Assembly (NCBI GenBank): GCA_041395505.1
Contig: JAWLAG010000001.1
Span: forward strand, 2,170,001-2,234,000
Reading direction: 5' to 3'
DNA from: Steroidobacteraceae bacterium
Lineage (GTDB): Bacteria > Pseudomonadota > Gammaproteobacteria > Steroidobacterales > Steroidobacteraceae
Length of the DNA: 64,000 nt
Positions 8,819 to 16,565 of the stretch are shown piece after piece (within the stretch, counting starts at the first letter, position 1; every line of letters begins with the position of its first letter). The translations under genes and the position numbers were made by a program. The notes under the pieces are model-generated. The model saw only the letters and a list, made by a program, of their open reading frames with translations. It had not been told where the DNA came from and did no database searches.

Positions 8819-9663
8819 AACGGTACCGCAACAATGCGACGAATCATGTAAAAGCCCACGCCTTCGAGAAACCCGATCGTGATCAGCGTCAACCAGCCCG
8901 GCCAGGTCGTCCAGAGCGGCCGCATCGAGTTGCTGTCCATCGCGCCGAGCGCAACGGCGAGCACGAGCGGCAGCAGACCGACGATTATGGCCTGCAACCG
9001 TCCCTGTGATGTCAGCGCCAGCAGCCGTCCTTCGAGCGTCAACTGACGCCTGAGGCTGCCGGCGAGGTCGTCGAGGGCGTCGGCAACGCCACCACCGGTT
9101 TCACGCGCCACCCGCAGGAGAGTAACGAACATGCGAAAATTGACATTCGCGGCGCGGCTTGCGAGCTCATCCGCGGCGCTGTCAAGGGATTGCCCAAGCC
9201 GCTGCTTGCGGGCCATCAGGCCGAGTTCCTGTGAAATTGGTGGCGGCTGGTGGCGGGATAACTCGGCGATCGACGCCGACAGCGACAGACCGGACCGAAG
9301 CGCGCCGGCCAGCGATTGCAGGGCATCAGGCAACTGCAGTGCAAGTCGGCGGCGGCGGCGGGCGCGCAACCTGCGGTACGCGACCCCGGGCGCGGCTACC
9401 ACGAGCAACGCAACGAGCGCTGCAACCACGGATCCGGCCAGCATGTAGGCGGCGCCCACGGCGATGACAAAGGCAATCGACGCCGCTGTCAGCAAGTCAG
9501 CTGGTTCCAGGAACAGGAACAAATCCGCAAGTCGAACCCGTGCGTAGATTTCGGTCTGCTCGCGGTAACCCTGGGCGATGCGCCGGCACATCTGTGCACC
9601 GAGCAGCATCGTCGCTGCGCCGGTTACCCCGGCAAGCAAACCGATCACTGTACCTGCGCTCAT
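8815..9663 (-). CDS. tadB: Tad pilus inner-membrane platform protein TadB
   Basis: This is a 282-residue protein with two N-terminal membrane segments, a cytoplasmic GspF domain (LPDALQSLAGALRSGLSLSAS, RVARETGGGVADALDDLAGSL) and two C-terminal membrane segments. This is the usual layout of TadB, partner of TadC. It overlaps cpaF upstream and tadC downstream by 4 bp each. It should sit in the inner membrane and bind the ATPase. Confidence 0.9.
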   Translation of the reverse strand: MSAGTVIGLLAGVTGAATMLLGAQMCRRIAQGYREQTEIYARVRLADLFLFLEPADLLTAASIAFVIAVGAAYMLAGSVVAALVALLVVAAPGVAYRRLRARRRRRLALQLPDALQSLAGALRSGLSLSASIAELSRHQPPPISQELGLMARKQRLGQSLDSAADELASRAANVNFRMFVTLLRVARETGGGVADALDDLAGSLRRQLTLEGRLLALTSQGRLQAIIVGLLPLVLAVALGAMDSNSMRPLWTTWPGWLTLITIGFLEGVGFYMIRRIVAVPL

Positions 9664-11003
9664 GGGCGTGCACTCTCCTCACCGTCGCCCGCCCTTCCCG
9701 GACGAAACACTGGCACGCGTCCCTGCGCTCGAAGCTCTTCGAAAAACGCGGGCACATTGCCGCAATTCTCGAACTGTGCGCCTGGCGCACCACCCGCCGT
9801 ACCACGGCGGCGCAAACGATAGAGTTCCTGCAATTGTATGGTTCCGGCTTCGATCCCTGTCACCTCGGATATCGAAGTCAGGCGCCGCTCACCTGTCGGA
9901 AATCGTGCCTGTTGCACGATGATGTCGATTGCGCTCGCCATCTGCTGGCGAATGGCCGAAACGGGCAATTCCATTCCGGACATCAACACCATGACTTCGA
10001 GACGTGAAAGAAGGTCGCGGGGACTGTTGGCGTGAGCCGTGGTCATCGAACCGTTGTGGCCGGTATTCATGGCCTGCAGCATGTCGAGTGCTTCGCCACC
10101 GCGGCACTCGCCGACGACTATTCTGTCCGGTCGCATGCGCAGCGCGTTGCGCACCAGGTCCCTGATGCTGACAACGCCCTTGCCTTCGATATTGGCCGGT
10201 CGCGCCTCCAGCGTTACGAGATTTTCGTGGCACAGTTGCAGTTCGGCGGCGTCCTCCACCGTCACAATCCGCTCCGCTTCGGGAATGACGTTGGACAAAG
10301 CATTGAGCAGGGTCGTTTTGCCGGAGCCGGTGCCGCCGGACACGACGATGCTGCGCCGCTCCCGGACGCAAAGCTCGAGGAAGGCTCGCATTTCCTGGCT
10401 CATGGAACCGGCAGCGCACAACTCGGCCAGGGAGAGGACTTTCTTCGAGAACTTCCTGATGGTAATGCAGGCACCACGCACCGCAACGGGCGGAATAATG
10501 ATATTTACCCGCGAACCATCCGGCAGTCTCGTGTCCGCCATCGGCACCGACTCGTCGAGTCGCCGTCCGGTATAGGCCATGATGCGCTCGATGATGCCCT
10601 CGAGTGCCGAGGGTCCGCTGAACAGGCTAGGCGCACGGGCAAGGCGACCCTGCCGCTCGACGAATACATTGTTGACACCGTTGATCATGATTTCGCTGAT
10701 CCCGGCGTCTGCCAGCAATACCTCAAGCGCGCCGAGACCGAGCGCCTCGTTCATCACGAAATCGAACAATTGGGCGCGCTCGGCCTCGCTGCCGGACCCC
10801 ACGGTCTCGAGAATGGCCTGTACGTGAGTGCCGACCACTTCACGCAGCGCGGTATCAGTCATGCTGCGCACATCGATGCGCCTGAGATCCAGGCGATCGA
10901 GGAGTGTCCTGTGCACCCGTCTTGCCGTCGCAAGAAATGACGCGCCGGACACTTCTCCGCCCGGGGCGGGAGCGCCTGCCACCGATTTGCGCTGTGCGCT
11001 CAT
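9660..11003 (-). CDS. cpaF: Tad pilus assembly ATPase CpaF/TadA
   Basis: This 447-residue secretion ATPase carries the Walker A motif SGGTGSGKTTLLNA, the Asp box RIVTVEDAAELQL, the Walker B region RPDRIVVGECRGGEALDMLQ and the His box HANSPRDLLSRLE. The N-terminal domain up to about residue 150 is typical of CpaF. It powers pilus extension and retraction from the cytoplasm. It overlaps the secretin gene by 4 bp and tadB by 4 bp. No separate TadZ/CpaE localisation ATPase is seen between CpaC and CpaF, where it is normally found. Confidence 0.95.
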   Translation of the reverse strand: MSAQRKSVAGAPAPGGEVSGASFLATARRVHRTLLDRLDLRRIDVRSMTDTALREVVGTHVQAILETVGSGSEAERAQLFDFVMNEALGLGALEVLLADAGISEIMINGVNNVFVERQGRLARAPSLFSGPSALEGIIERIMAYTGRRLDESVPMADTRLPDGSRVNIIIPPVAVRGACITIRKFSKKVLSLAELCAAGSMSQEMRAFLELCVRERRSIVVSGGTGSGKTTLLNALSNVIPEAERIVTVEDAAELQLCHENLVTLEARPANIEGKGVVSIRDLVRNALRMRPDRIVVGECRGGEALDMLQAMNTGHNGSMTTAHANSPRDLLSRLEVMVLMSGMELPVSAIRQQMASAIDIIVQQARFPTGERRLTSISEVTGIEAGTIQLQELYRLRRRGTAGGAPGAQFENCGNVPAFFEELRAQGRVPVFRPGRAGDGEESARP

Positions 11004-12283
11004 TGTGCCTCGCCCCGCTCGCGCGCCCTGGTGGCCCGCTCTAGCAGCTCCTGCTGGAGATCGCGTGCGGCATCTGGAGCGGCCTCGGCGCTCGCGAGAT
11101 GCGGGGTGATCAGGATGGCCAGCTCTGTGTCGACACCGCGCCTTTGGCGGGAGCGAAACAGGCCGCCTATCAGCGGTGCCCGATGCAGAACGGGCAGTCC
11201 CGATCGTGAATCGGCGCGCGTCTGGCTGATCAGTCCCGCGATGACCAGCGTCTGGCCGATTTGCAGATTGACATCGGTCGCGGTTCGTCGTTTCAGCAAC
11301 CCGGGCACGCCGAGTACCCGCTGGGACTCGTCGATTTCACTGACTTCAGTGTCGATCCTGGTATGGATGCGCGAACCACCGAGCAAGGTCGGTGTCACGT
11401 CGAGGATGACTCCGTACTCGTGGAATTCGACATCCGTTGACCCGCGATCATCGATGACAGGTATGGGAATCTCGCCGCCTGAGACAAAACGCGCGTTGCC
11501 GCCACTGCGGCAACTGAGGTTGGGCTCGGCCAGGACATAGGCATCGCCCTGCTGCTCGAGGAACCGGATGCGCGAGTCGATCGAGCTGACCCAGCCGGCA
11601 CTGGTTGCGGCAGGCCAGATGCGGCTGCCGGCAGGAACCGAGTCGACGGATGCGGCATGCGGCTCACCTGCCGGAACGACACGAAACAATGAGTTGTTGC
11701 CAAAGTCGGCCGCAATCGCGGCGTGCGGCCCATTGATGTCCGTGCGCCAATCGATACCCAGTTCGCGCAATCGATTGCGTCGTACCTCGAGAATCCGCAC
11801 CTCGAAATGAATCATCGATTCCCAGGTCTGGCCGGCCGTCAGGTTGATCACCACTTGCGGATGCAATTCGGCGACTGCCGCCGCTCGCCGACGGTCGCCC
11901 GCCGCCGCATCACCTTCGAGAACGATATGCCGGCCGATCTTTCGCGCAACAATGCGGGAATCGGCTCCCAGGAGCTCGCGCACGTCACCCAGGAGCAAGT
12001 CGAGATCGATGTCGACTACCGTAATGCGCATCAACCGGGATTTGCCGGTTCGAGGCCAGACCCGCACTTCGGTGCTGCCGGTCTGCTCTGCGAGCAACAA
12101 CAGCATGTCGCCATCGACACGGGATGCGCTGAGGATCTTGCCGTCGGCGATCGCAGCGCGCCGGACCGGGTAGTCGATGAGGTGCGTGGCCCCGATCTGC
12201 AATTGCAGGTCCACGGCCTGCGCGTGAACTTCGCCCGCCAGCGCAAGGCTGGCAATGATCCATAGTCGCATTGCGCCGCGCAT
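11000..12283 (-). CDS. cpaC: Tad pilus outer-membrane secretin CpaC/RcpA
   Basis: The start is placed at ATG 12283 (MRGAMRLWIIASLALAG), which begins a Sec signal peptide ending near VHAQA. The 16 residues upstream in the open frame overlap cpaB and lack signal character. After a BON-like/N-terminal domain, the secretin C-domain carries ETKxEIP-like sequence (SGGEIPIPV), GVILDVTPTLLGGSRI and the closing QTLVIAGLISQTRADSRSGLPVL motif. It forms the outer-membrane channel of the pilus. The cpaB stop lies one base before its start, and it overlaps cpaF by 4 bp. Confidence 0.93.
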   Translation of the reverse strand: MRGAMRLWIIASLALAGEVHAQAVDLQLQIGATHLIDYPVRRAAIADGKILSASRVDGDMLLLLAEQTGSTEVRVWPRTGKSRLMRITVVDIDLDLLLGDVRELLGADSRIVARKIGRHIVLEGDAAAGDRRRAAAVAELHPQVVINLTAGQTWESMIHFEVRILEVRRNRLRELGIDWRTDINGPHAAIAADFGNNSLFRVVPAGEPHAASVDSVPAGSRIWPAATSAGWVSSIDSRIRFLEQQGDAYVLAEPNLSCRSGGNARFVSGGEIPIPVIDDRGSTDVEFHEYGVILDVTPTLLGGSRIHTRIDTEVSEIDESQRVLGVPGLLKRRTATDVNLQIGQTLVIAGLISQTRADSRSGLPVLHRAPLIGGLFRSRQRRGVDTELAILITPHLASAEAAPDAARDLQQELLERATRARERGEAQ

Positions 12284-12284
12284 C

Positions 12285-13121
12285 TCAGCGCCCGCCGCGC
12301 GGCAGAACGACGCGCCGCATGCCGGCACCATGCCCGCCGATCAACAATTCGATTCCAGCGCGCTTGGTGCCCACGGCACCAGAAGGCGTGGCGAACAAGG
12401 ATGAGAATCGGGTTATCTGGGCTGTGTGCGCTGCGAGGTCATCGGGCGCGCGCAATATGAGGCTCAGGCGACCGGCTTGTTGTGCGAGCACGATGCGCTG
12501 CGCCTCATCGGGCGAAACGGCGAGTGTCGCGGTATTGAATGTGTTGTTCGCAGCTTCAGGATCGATCCTGTCCTGCTCCTGACCGGTCGCGAGGACGCGA
12601 ACCGCCGCAAGCAGCGGACGCACGGTTGGATCCAGGCTGCCCGAGCGCAGATCGGCGGCGATCAACAGCACATCGACAAGGTCGCCCGGTCGCAGCAACC
12701 CTGCTTGGGTACCGCTCTCATCGAGCACGACCGTGACCGCGCGCGTACCCGGCAACAACTGGGCCGCCAGCCGCAAGGTGCGCGAGGTGATGAACCGTGT
12801 CGTCACAGGTTCACCGCGCCCGATTGCGACCAGGGCCTTGCGGCCATCGAGCGTCTGCGCATTGTCCGCAGTCACGCTGTCCGAAGGCAGGTAGCGGACC
12901 GGAATCGGGCGCAAGGCCAGATTGTCAGCCGACAGTGTCTCGCCGATGCCGATTTCCTGCGCAGCCACGATCACGCGACGCGTCTGTTGCTCATTTCGCA
13001 TGGTCAATTGCAACTGCTGGGTCTGGTCGAGCAGATAGCGTTGCATCAACCAGTAGGTACCGACGCCACCTGCGATTGCAACAACGCCAAGGGTGGCCAG
13101 AATCCAACGGGTAGAGCTCAT
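12285..13121 (-). CDS. cpaB: Flp pilus assembly protein CpaB/RcpC
   Basis: It begins MSSTRWILATLGVVA, preceded by GAGG at good spacing; a GTG at 13133 is an alternative. A single N-terminal membrane helix is followed by an SAF domain (VIVAAQEIGIGETLSADNL, IGRGEPVTTRFI) and the RcpC-like GTRAVTVVLDESG...LLRPGDLVDVLLI segment. CpaB is periplasmic and supports secretin assembly. It lies 16 bp after a 57-codon TadE-like gene and directly before the secretin gene. Confidence 0.9.
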   Translation of the reverse strand: MSSTRWILATLGVVAIAGGVGTYWLMQRYLLDQTQQLQLTMRNEQQTRRVIVAAQEIGIGETLSADNLALRPIPVRYLPSDSVTADNAQTLDGRKALVAIGRGEPVTTRFITSRTLRLAAQLLPGTRAVTVVLDESGTQAGLLRPGDLVDVLLIAADLRSGSLDPTVRPLLAAVRVLATGQEQDRIDPEAANNTFNTATLAVSPDEAQRIVLAQQAGRLSLILRAPDDLAAHTAQITRFSSLFATPSGAVGTKRAGIELLIGGHGAGMRRVVLPRGGR

Positions 13122-13137
13122 TCCATGCCTCACTGGT

Positions 13138-13311
13138 TCAATTGACGGAAATACTCAGACTGAAAGCGCGCCAGTAGAGCAACCATGCTTCGAGCAACCA
13201 GCCTGCCAGTGACCCGCGCCCGGCAATGGGCGCGAACAACGCGACTGCAAGCACGGTTGCAATCAATGCGAATTCGATGCTGGCTTGTCCGGACTGGCGC
13301 AGATGGCTCAT
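13138..13311 (-). CDS. 57-residue TadE-like mini-pilin
   Basis: This small gene is easily missed because it is under 60 codons. It reads MSHLRQSGQASIEFALIATV and continues as one hydrophobic segment to a tryptophan-rich end and TGA. GQAxxEFALI is the class III prepilin/TadE cleavage-and-helix signature: Gly, then Glu at +5. Its ATG overlaps the stop of the upstream secreted-protein gene (ATGA), and cpaB follows 16 bp later, so it is embedded in the operon. It is short for TadE and may be a minor pilin or initiator. The identification rests on the motif and context only. Confidence 0.75.
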   Translation of the reverse strand: MSHLRQSGQASIEFALIATVLAVALFAPIAGRGSLAGWLLEAWLLYWRAFSLSISVN

Positions 13312-13964
13312 TTCTCAGCGCGTCTTTCGTGCAAAACCGCGACCGCCGAGTCACCCGTGCGGCGCCAACTGACCATCAGCCAGGCGTCCCGTCGACGAAA
13401 TAACGATGCAGCCTGCAATCCGGTGCCGCTAGCCGCGGATGATTGAATCGGCCGATAGCCTGCATCACCCGCCGCACGGGCCAGACCGTCCTGCACGCCT
13501 TTGTGATTGGGAATGGACACGATGAAAGTTCGCTCGGCAGCATCGCGCCCGACATGTTCCACGCACGACCTGATTTGCCACCCGTAGGGCAAATGCAATG
13601 GCAGGCGTGGCAAAGGCGAAACCGGCCGACCGAGCGCCAGGCGCGATCTTACGATTTCGCTTGCGTCACTCGCGCGCGCCGGGCCTTGCGGACGCACTTG
13701 CACGGTTTCGAAGAATTGGCCGCTCCGTCGCGCCAACACCACCCACTCGCCAGTGTTCGAGCGAATTACGGGCTCGGCTGATTGCCGTCGCCACGCGGCG
13801 GACTCCATCGCCAGAACTTCCTCGACGCTCGCGTCGCTCTGCTCGACACTCATGGATAATTCGGCGCCATTGACGCGAGTCGACCACCGTCCCAGCGTGT
13901 GCAGGTTCGATCCAGGTGCGGCTTGCAACGCCAGCACCAGGACGCCGAGCGCAGCACTCAGCAT
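13308..13964 (-). CDS. Secreted protein of the Tad operon, unknown function
   Basis: This 218-residue protein has an N-terminal hydrophobic segment (LSAALGVLVLALQAA) that looks like a signal peptide. I do not recognise a domain. The body is rich in Arg/Ser/Ala with paired Trp residues (AWLMVSWRR near the end). It overlaps its upstream neighbour by 7 bp and the 57-aa mini-pilin by 4 bp, so it belongs to the pilus operon and probably acts in the periplasm during assembly. Confidence 0.7.
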   Translation of the reverse strand: MLSAALGVLVLALQAAPGSNLHTLGRWSTRVNGAELSMSVEQSDASVEEVLAMESAAWRRQSAEPVIRSNTGEWVVLARRSGQFFETVQVRPQGPARASDASEIVRSRLALGRPVSPLPRLPLHLPYGWQIRSCVEHVGRDAAERTFIVSIPNHKGVQDGLARAAGDAGYRPIQSSAASGTGLQAASLFRRRDAWLMVSWRRTGDSAVAVLHERRAEK

Positions 13965-14770
13965 GGCGGCGACCAGTAGCCGCCCGGGGCGGCAGCCCGC
14001 GGACCCAGCCGGTCGGCGGGGACGACGTCCGGTAGTGCGGGTGCGATACAGAAATCGCGTAACGAGGGCTCCAGCGCGGCCATCACGGCCGTAAGTGGCC
14101 GAACCACGCGATCGACCACCCGCAACGGAGCCACCGGCATCAGCGCACGCGTGCGTTGGTAGACCTCACGCGGATGTGTCGCCCCCCAGGAATCGGCCAG
14201 GAGTTCGTGGCGCGCACTGAAATCGAGCAACGGGCTCGATGGCATCGGCGGCGCGATCGGCATCGCGCGCAAACGCACCGTCGCAGTACCCACGACGCCG
14301 CCCTCGGGCGCCAGGTCCAGGCGCTCGGGCGCAAGTGTCTGCACGGGCCGCAGCGCGGCAACAAACACACGTTGCGCGCTCGCGGCCTCGCCCGACAGAT
14401 CGGACTCACCCAGGGTTATTCGGGCTGCATTGGATCCATCCTTGAGCGGTGTCACGCCATCGTGTGCGAGCCAGTAGGGATCCGGAACAGCCAAACCCCG
14501 CCCGGGCGTCGCATCGTCGAATCGCAGTGCGCCAGACGGCACTGGCAACAGACGGTTCGCCAATCGGCTGGCGCGCACCTCGTCAGCGATTCCCGGTGCG
14601 AGCGCGACATCGAAGGCGCTGAATCGCGCCGCGTGTTCGGCTTGCGCTCGCGCGTCCTGCCACTTCGGAATGTAGACAATGGCGAGGAACAAAGGCGACA
14701 ACAATGCCATGGCCGCCAGGCATTCCGACATGGCTTGGCCCGCGCTCCGCGCGGATGCAACAGATTTCAT
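13958..14770 (-). CDS. TadE/TadG-like pilus assembly protein
   Basis: The ATG at 14770 overlaps the stop of the upstream gene (ATGA). The longer open frame upstream is an artefact over the neighbouring gene. The N-terminus SAGQAMSECLAAMALLSPLF has the G-Q-A-M-S-E pattern of TadE/TadG proteins, then a hydrophobic helix and about 230 periplasmic residues without a recognised domain. It probably joins the minor-pilin or adhesin set of the Flp pilus. Confidence 0.72.
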   Translation of the reverse strand: MKSVASARSAGQAMSECLAAMALLSPLFLAIVYIPKWQDARAQAEHAARFSAFDVALAPGIADEVRASRLANRLLPVPSGALRFDDATPGRGLAVPDPYWLAHDGVTPLKDGSNAARITLGESDLSGEAASAQRVFVAALRPVQTLAPERLDLAPEGGVVGTATVRLRAMPIAPPMPSSPLLDFSARHELLADSWGATHPREVYQRTRALMPVAPLRVVDRVVRPLTAVMAALEPSLRDFCIAPALPDVVPADRLGPRAAAPGGYWSPPC

Positions 14771-16122
14771 GGACTGGCACCCCTTGCGCCTGCAATTGCA
14801 TCGGCACCATCGAGCAGCGCCTGCTCTCCCGTCGTGAGCGATGCCAGTCGAGCCCGCCAGTAGGGATTGAACAGGCTGCCGCGCTCGCGTTGGCGGTCGC
14901 GGCGACCAATTGGCCGAACGAATGCGACCTCTGCGGCGCTCGTAGCGAGGATGCGATCGCGCAGCAAAGAGGGTTCGGCGTCGGCATCGGACGTGCCGGG
15001 CGTGGACAGGCGCGCGCCAGGCCAGATCTCCTGCCAGAATTCGAGACTTTGTCGCGGCAGCTGGGCCCGCAGCACAGTACGCAACCGCGGATCGCTGCCC
15101 GCAGCACGATCGCGCAGCGCAAGGCTTGACGGCAGGCCGAGGTATTGCCGTCGCGCGACCGTGCCCGCGCGCGCGAGGCTTGAGGTTCGAGGATTGACCG
15201 CCCAGCTGCCATCGTGCCAGCCACGAACCAGGGTCGCGCGACCGTTTTCCGCCGATCCCCAACCGAGGGGAATCGTTTCGCGAAAACCACCGAATAGTGG
15301 TCGCGCATGTAGCGCAGCCGTGTCCATTCCTCGCCAGGTGTCGAATCCGAGCAGCTCGGTGCCGCCGCGCTTGCGCAGCCGCAGCACGGCGCCGAGCAAC
15401 GGCGGGCGAACGTCGTAGGAGCGTGCACGTGTGAACTCATCCAGCGATTCGCCAACGACATTCTTGAGTCGCTCCCTGCGTCGGCCACCGTCCTCGACCA
15501 GGAACCCTTGCCACTGTGCCTGCTGGCGACGCAAGGCGAGCTCACCGCCGGCGCTCCAGCTTGCTGTTGGTTCATTGACGTTCAGTGCACGGCGCGCAAG
15601 ATCCGGTGTCGTCAGTGCGCCGAGCCGCAGGAATGCCCGTTGTGCCAGGGCGAGTTCCTGGTTCGATGTGCTCAGCACGATCTCTGTGGCACCGAGCGCG
15701 GGCTGAGCAGTTGCATTGATGCCGCCCGCAAGCCTTGCCAGCGCGGCCATGGCCTGACCAACGTAAGGGATGGCCGAGGTGATCGCGCCGCTGTTGCGAG
15801 TCGCGGTCTGCATGTACTCAAGCCATGAGCGCAGGCTGACCGCCTGGGCAATTGCGGCCTCATTCGCAACGATTGCGCGATTCACGTAGGCGCCGCTGTT
15901 CAACATCCGGGCCTGCCATGTTGCGACGCTGAAGGCCGCTGCATCTGCGGCATTCAGCAGCCGCTGTTTGCGTGCAAGCAGCTGCGTCGCATTGAACGTC
16001 ACTACGACACCTGCGAGAAGTGCGCCCAGCATGCCCAGCAGATACACGAGTGCCTGGCCCGCCGAACCGCACCCCGCAGGGACCGAGTTGGCGTTGCGGC
16101 GGCGCGAGATGGCGCCCTTCAT
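14767..16122 (-). CDS. TadG-like pilus-associated protein
   Basis: This is a protein of about 451 residues starting at ATG 16122, which overlaps the pilin gene stop. The N-terminus carries GSAGQALVYLLGMLGALLAG and then NATQLLARKQRLLNAADAAAFSVA, the TadG N-terminal signature (helix, then the N/D-AADAAA segment). The large remainder should be periplasmic or extracellular. TadG proteins are thought to anchor or decorate the pilus. No von Willebrand MIDAS motif is visible, unlike many longer TadG proteins. Confidence 0.75.
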   Translation of the reverse strand: MKGAISRRRNANSVPAGCGSAGQALVYLLGMLGALLAGVVVTFNATQLLARKQRLLNAADAAAFSVATWQARMLNSGAYVNRAIVANEAAIAQAVSLRSWLEYMQTATRNSGAITSAIPYVGQAMAALARLAGGINATAQPALGATEIVLSTSNQELALAQRAFLRLGALTTPDLARRALNVNEPTASWSAGGELALRRQQAQWQGFLVEDGGRRRERLKNVVGESLDEFTRARSYDVRPPLLGAVLRLRKRGGTELLGFDTWRGMDTAALHARPLFGGFRETIPLGWGSAENGRATLVRGWHDGSWAVNPRTSSLARAGTVARRQYLGLPSSLALRDRAAGSDPRLRTVLRAQLPRQSLEFWQEIWPGARLSTPGTSDADAEPSLLRDRILATSAAEVAFVRPIGRRDRQRERGSLFNPYWRARLASLTTGEQALLDGADAIAGARGASP

Positions 16123-16370
16123 GGCTCGAAGTCGTTGAGTCGCTTCTGCGACATGCCTTCGGCGTTCGATGCATTCTGCGCCTGGGTGACGTTGTTGCGC
16201 GCCCCACCCGACGCCGCACCCGCCAGACTCGAGGCAGCAACCGAGGTCTGGCCCCGCACGATGTCGCCGAAAGCGCTGTAAACACCGATGGCAGCGATGG
16301 CGATGAGTGCGACGATGATGATGTATTCGGTCATTCCCTGACCGCATTGGCGATAGTTCGGCCTGGCCAT
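16119..16370 (-). CDS. flp: Flp-type pilin
   Basis: From ATG 16370 the protein begins MARPNYRQCGQGMTEYIIIV, a classic class IVb prepilin leader: cleavage after Gly, Glu at +5 after the cut, Tyr next to it, then a hydrophobic helix ending VYSAFG. The mature protein of about 70 residues is Ala/Ser/Asn rich, as in Flp. It is the first gene of the minus-strand Tad operon, and the only pilus-subunit candidate in it. An upstream in-frame ATG at 16415 is less likely because it would lengthen the leader with charged residues. Confidence 0.85.
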   Translation of the reverse strand: MARPNYRQCGQGMTEYIIIVALIAIAAIGVYSAFGDIVRGQTSVAASSLAGAASGGARNNVTQAQNASNAEGMSQKRLNDFEP

Positions 16371-16565
16371 GATTTGCTCCCGGAGGTTGCGGTCAAGATC
16401 GAACCGCACCAGCACATTGCATCAGTCGCCGCCGGCGCGCAGCGTCGATTTGTTGCCTGTGCGTGGCCAAATGAATCGCGCAGCCGGTGCGCATTTGCGT
16501 GCTTTCGGGTGCATAATTGCGCAATTGCAATTCGTTGCTGAAAATTTCAAACCAAGGATTCTTCG
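16371..16565. promoter_or_regulatory. Divergent promoter region between flp and the S46 peptidase gene
   Basis: This 195-bp spacer must carry the start signals for the Tad operon (minus) and the peptidase gene (plus). The half next to the peptidase is AT-rich relative to its surroundings (TGCATAATTGCGCAATTGCAA near 16510). It contains the short palindromic string TTGCGCAATTGCAA. No convincing sigma-70 pair can be fixed by eye, so exact promoters are not called. Confidence 0.35.
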
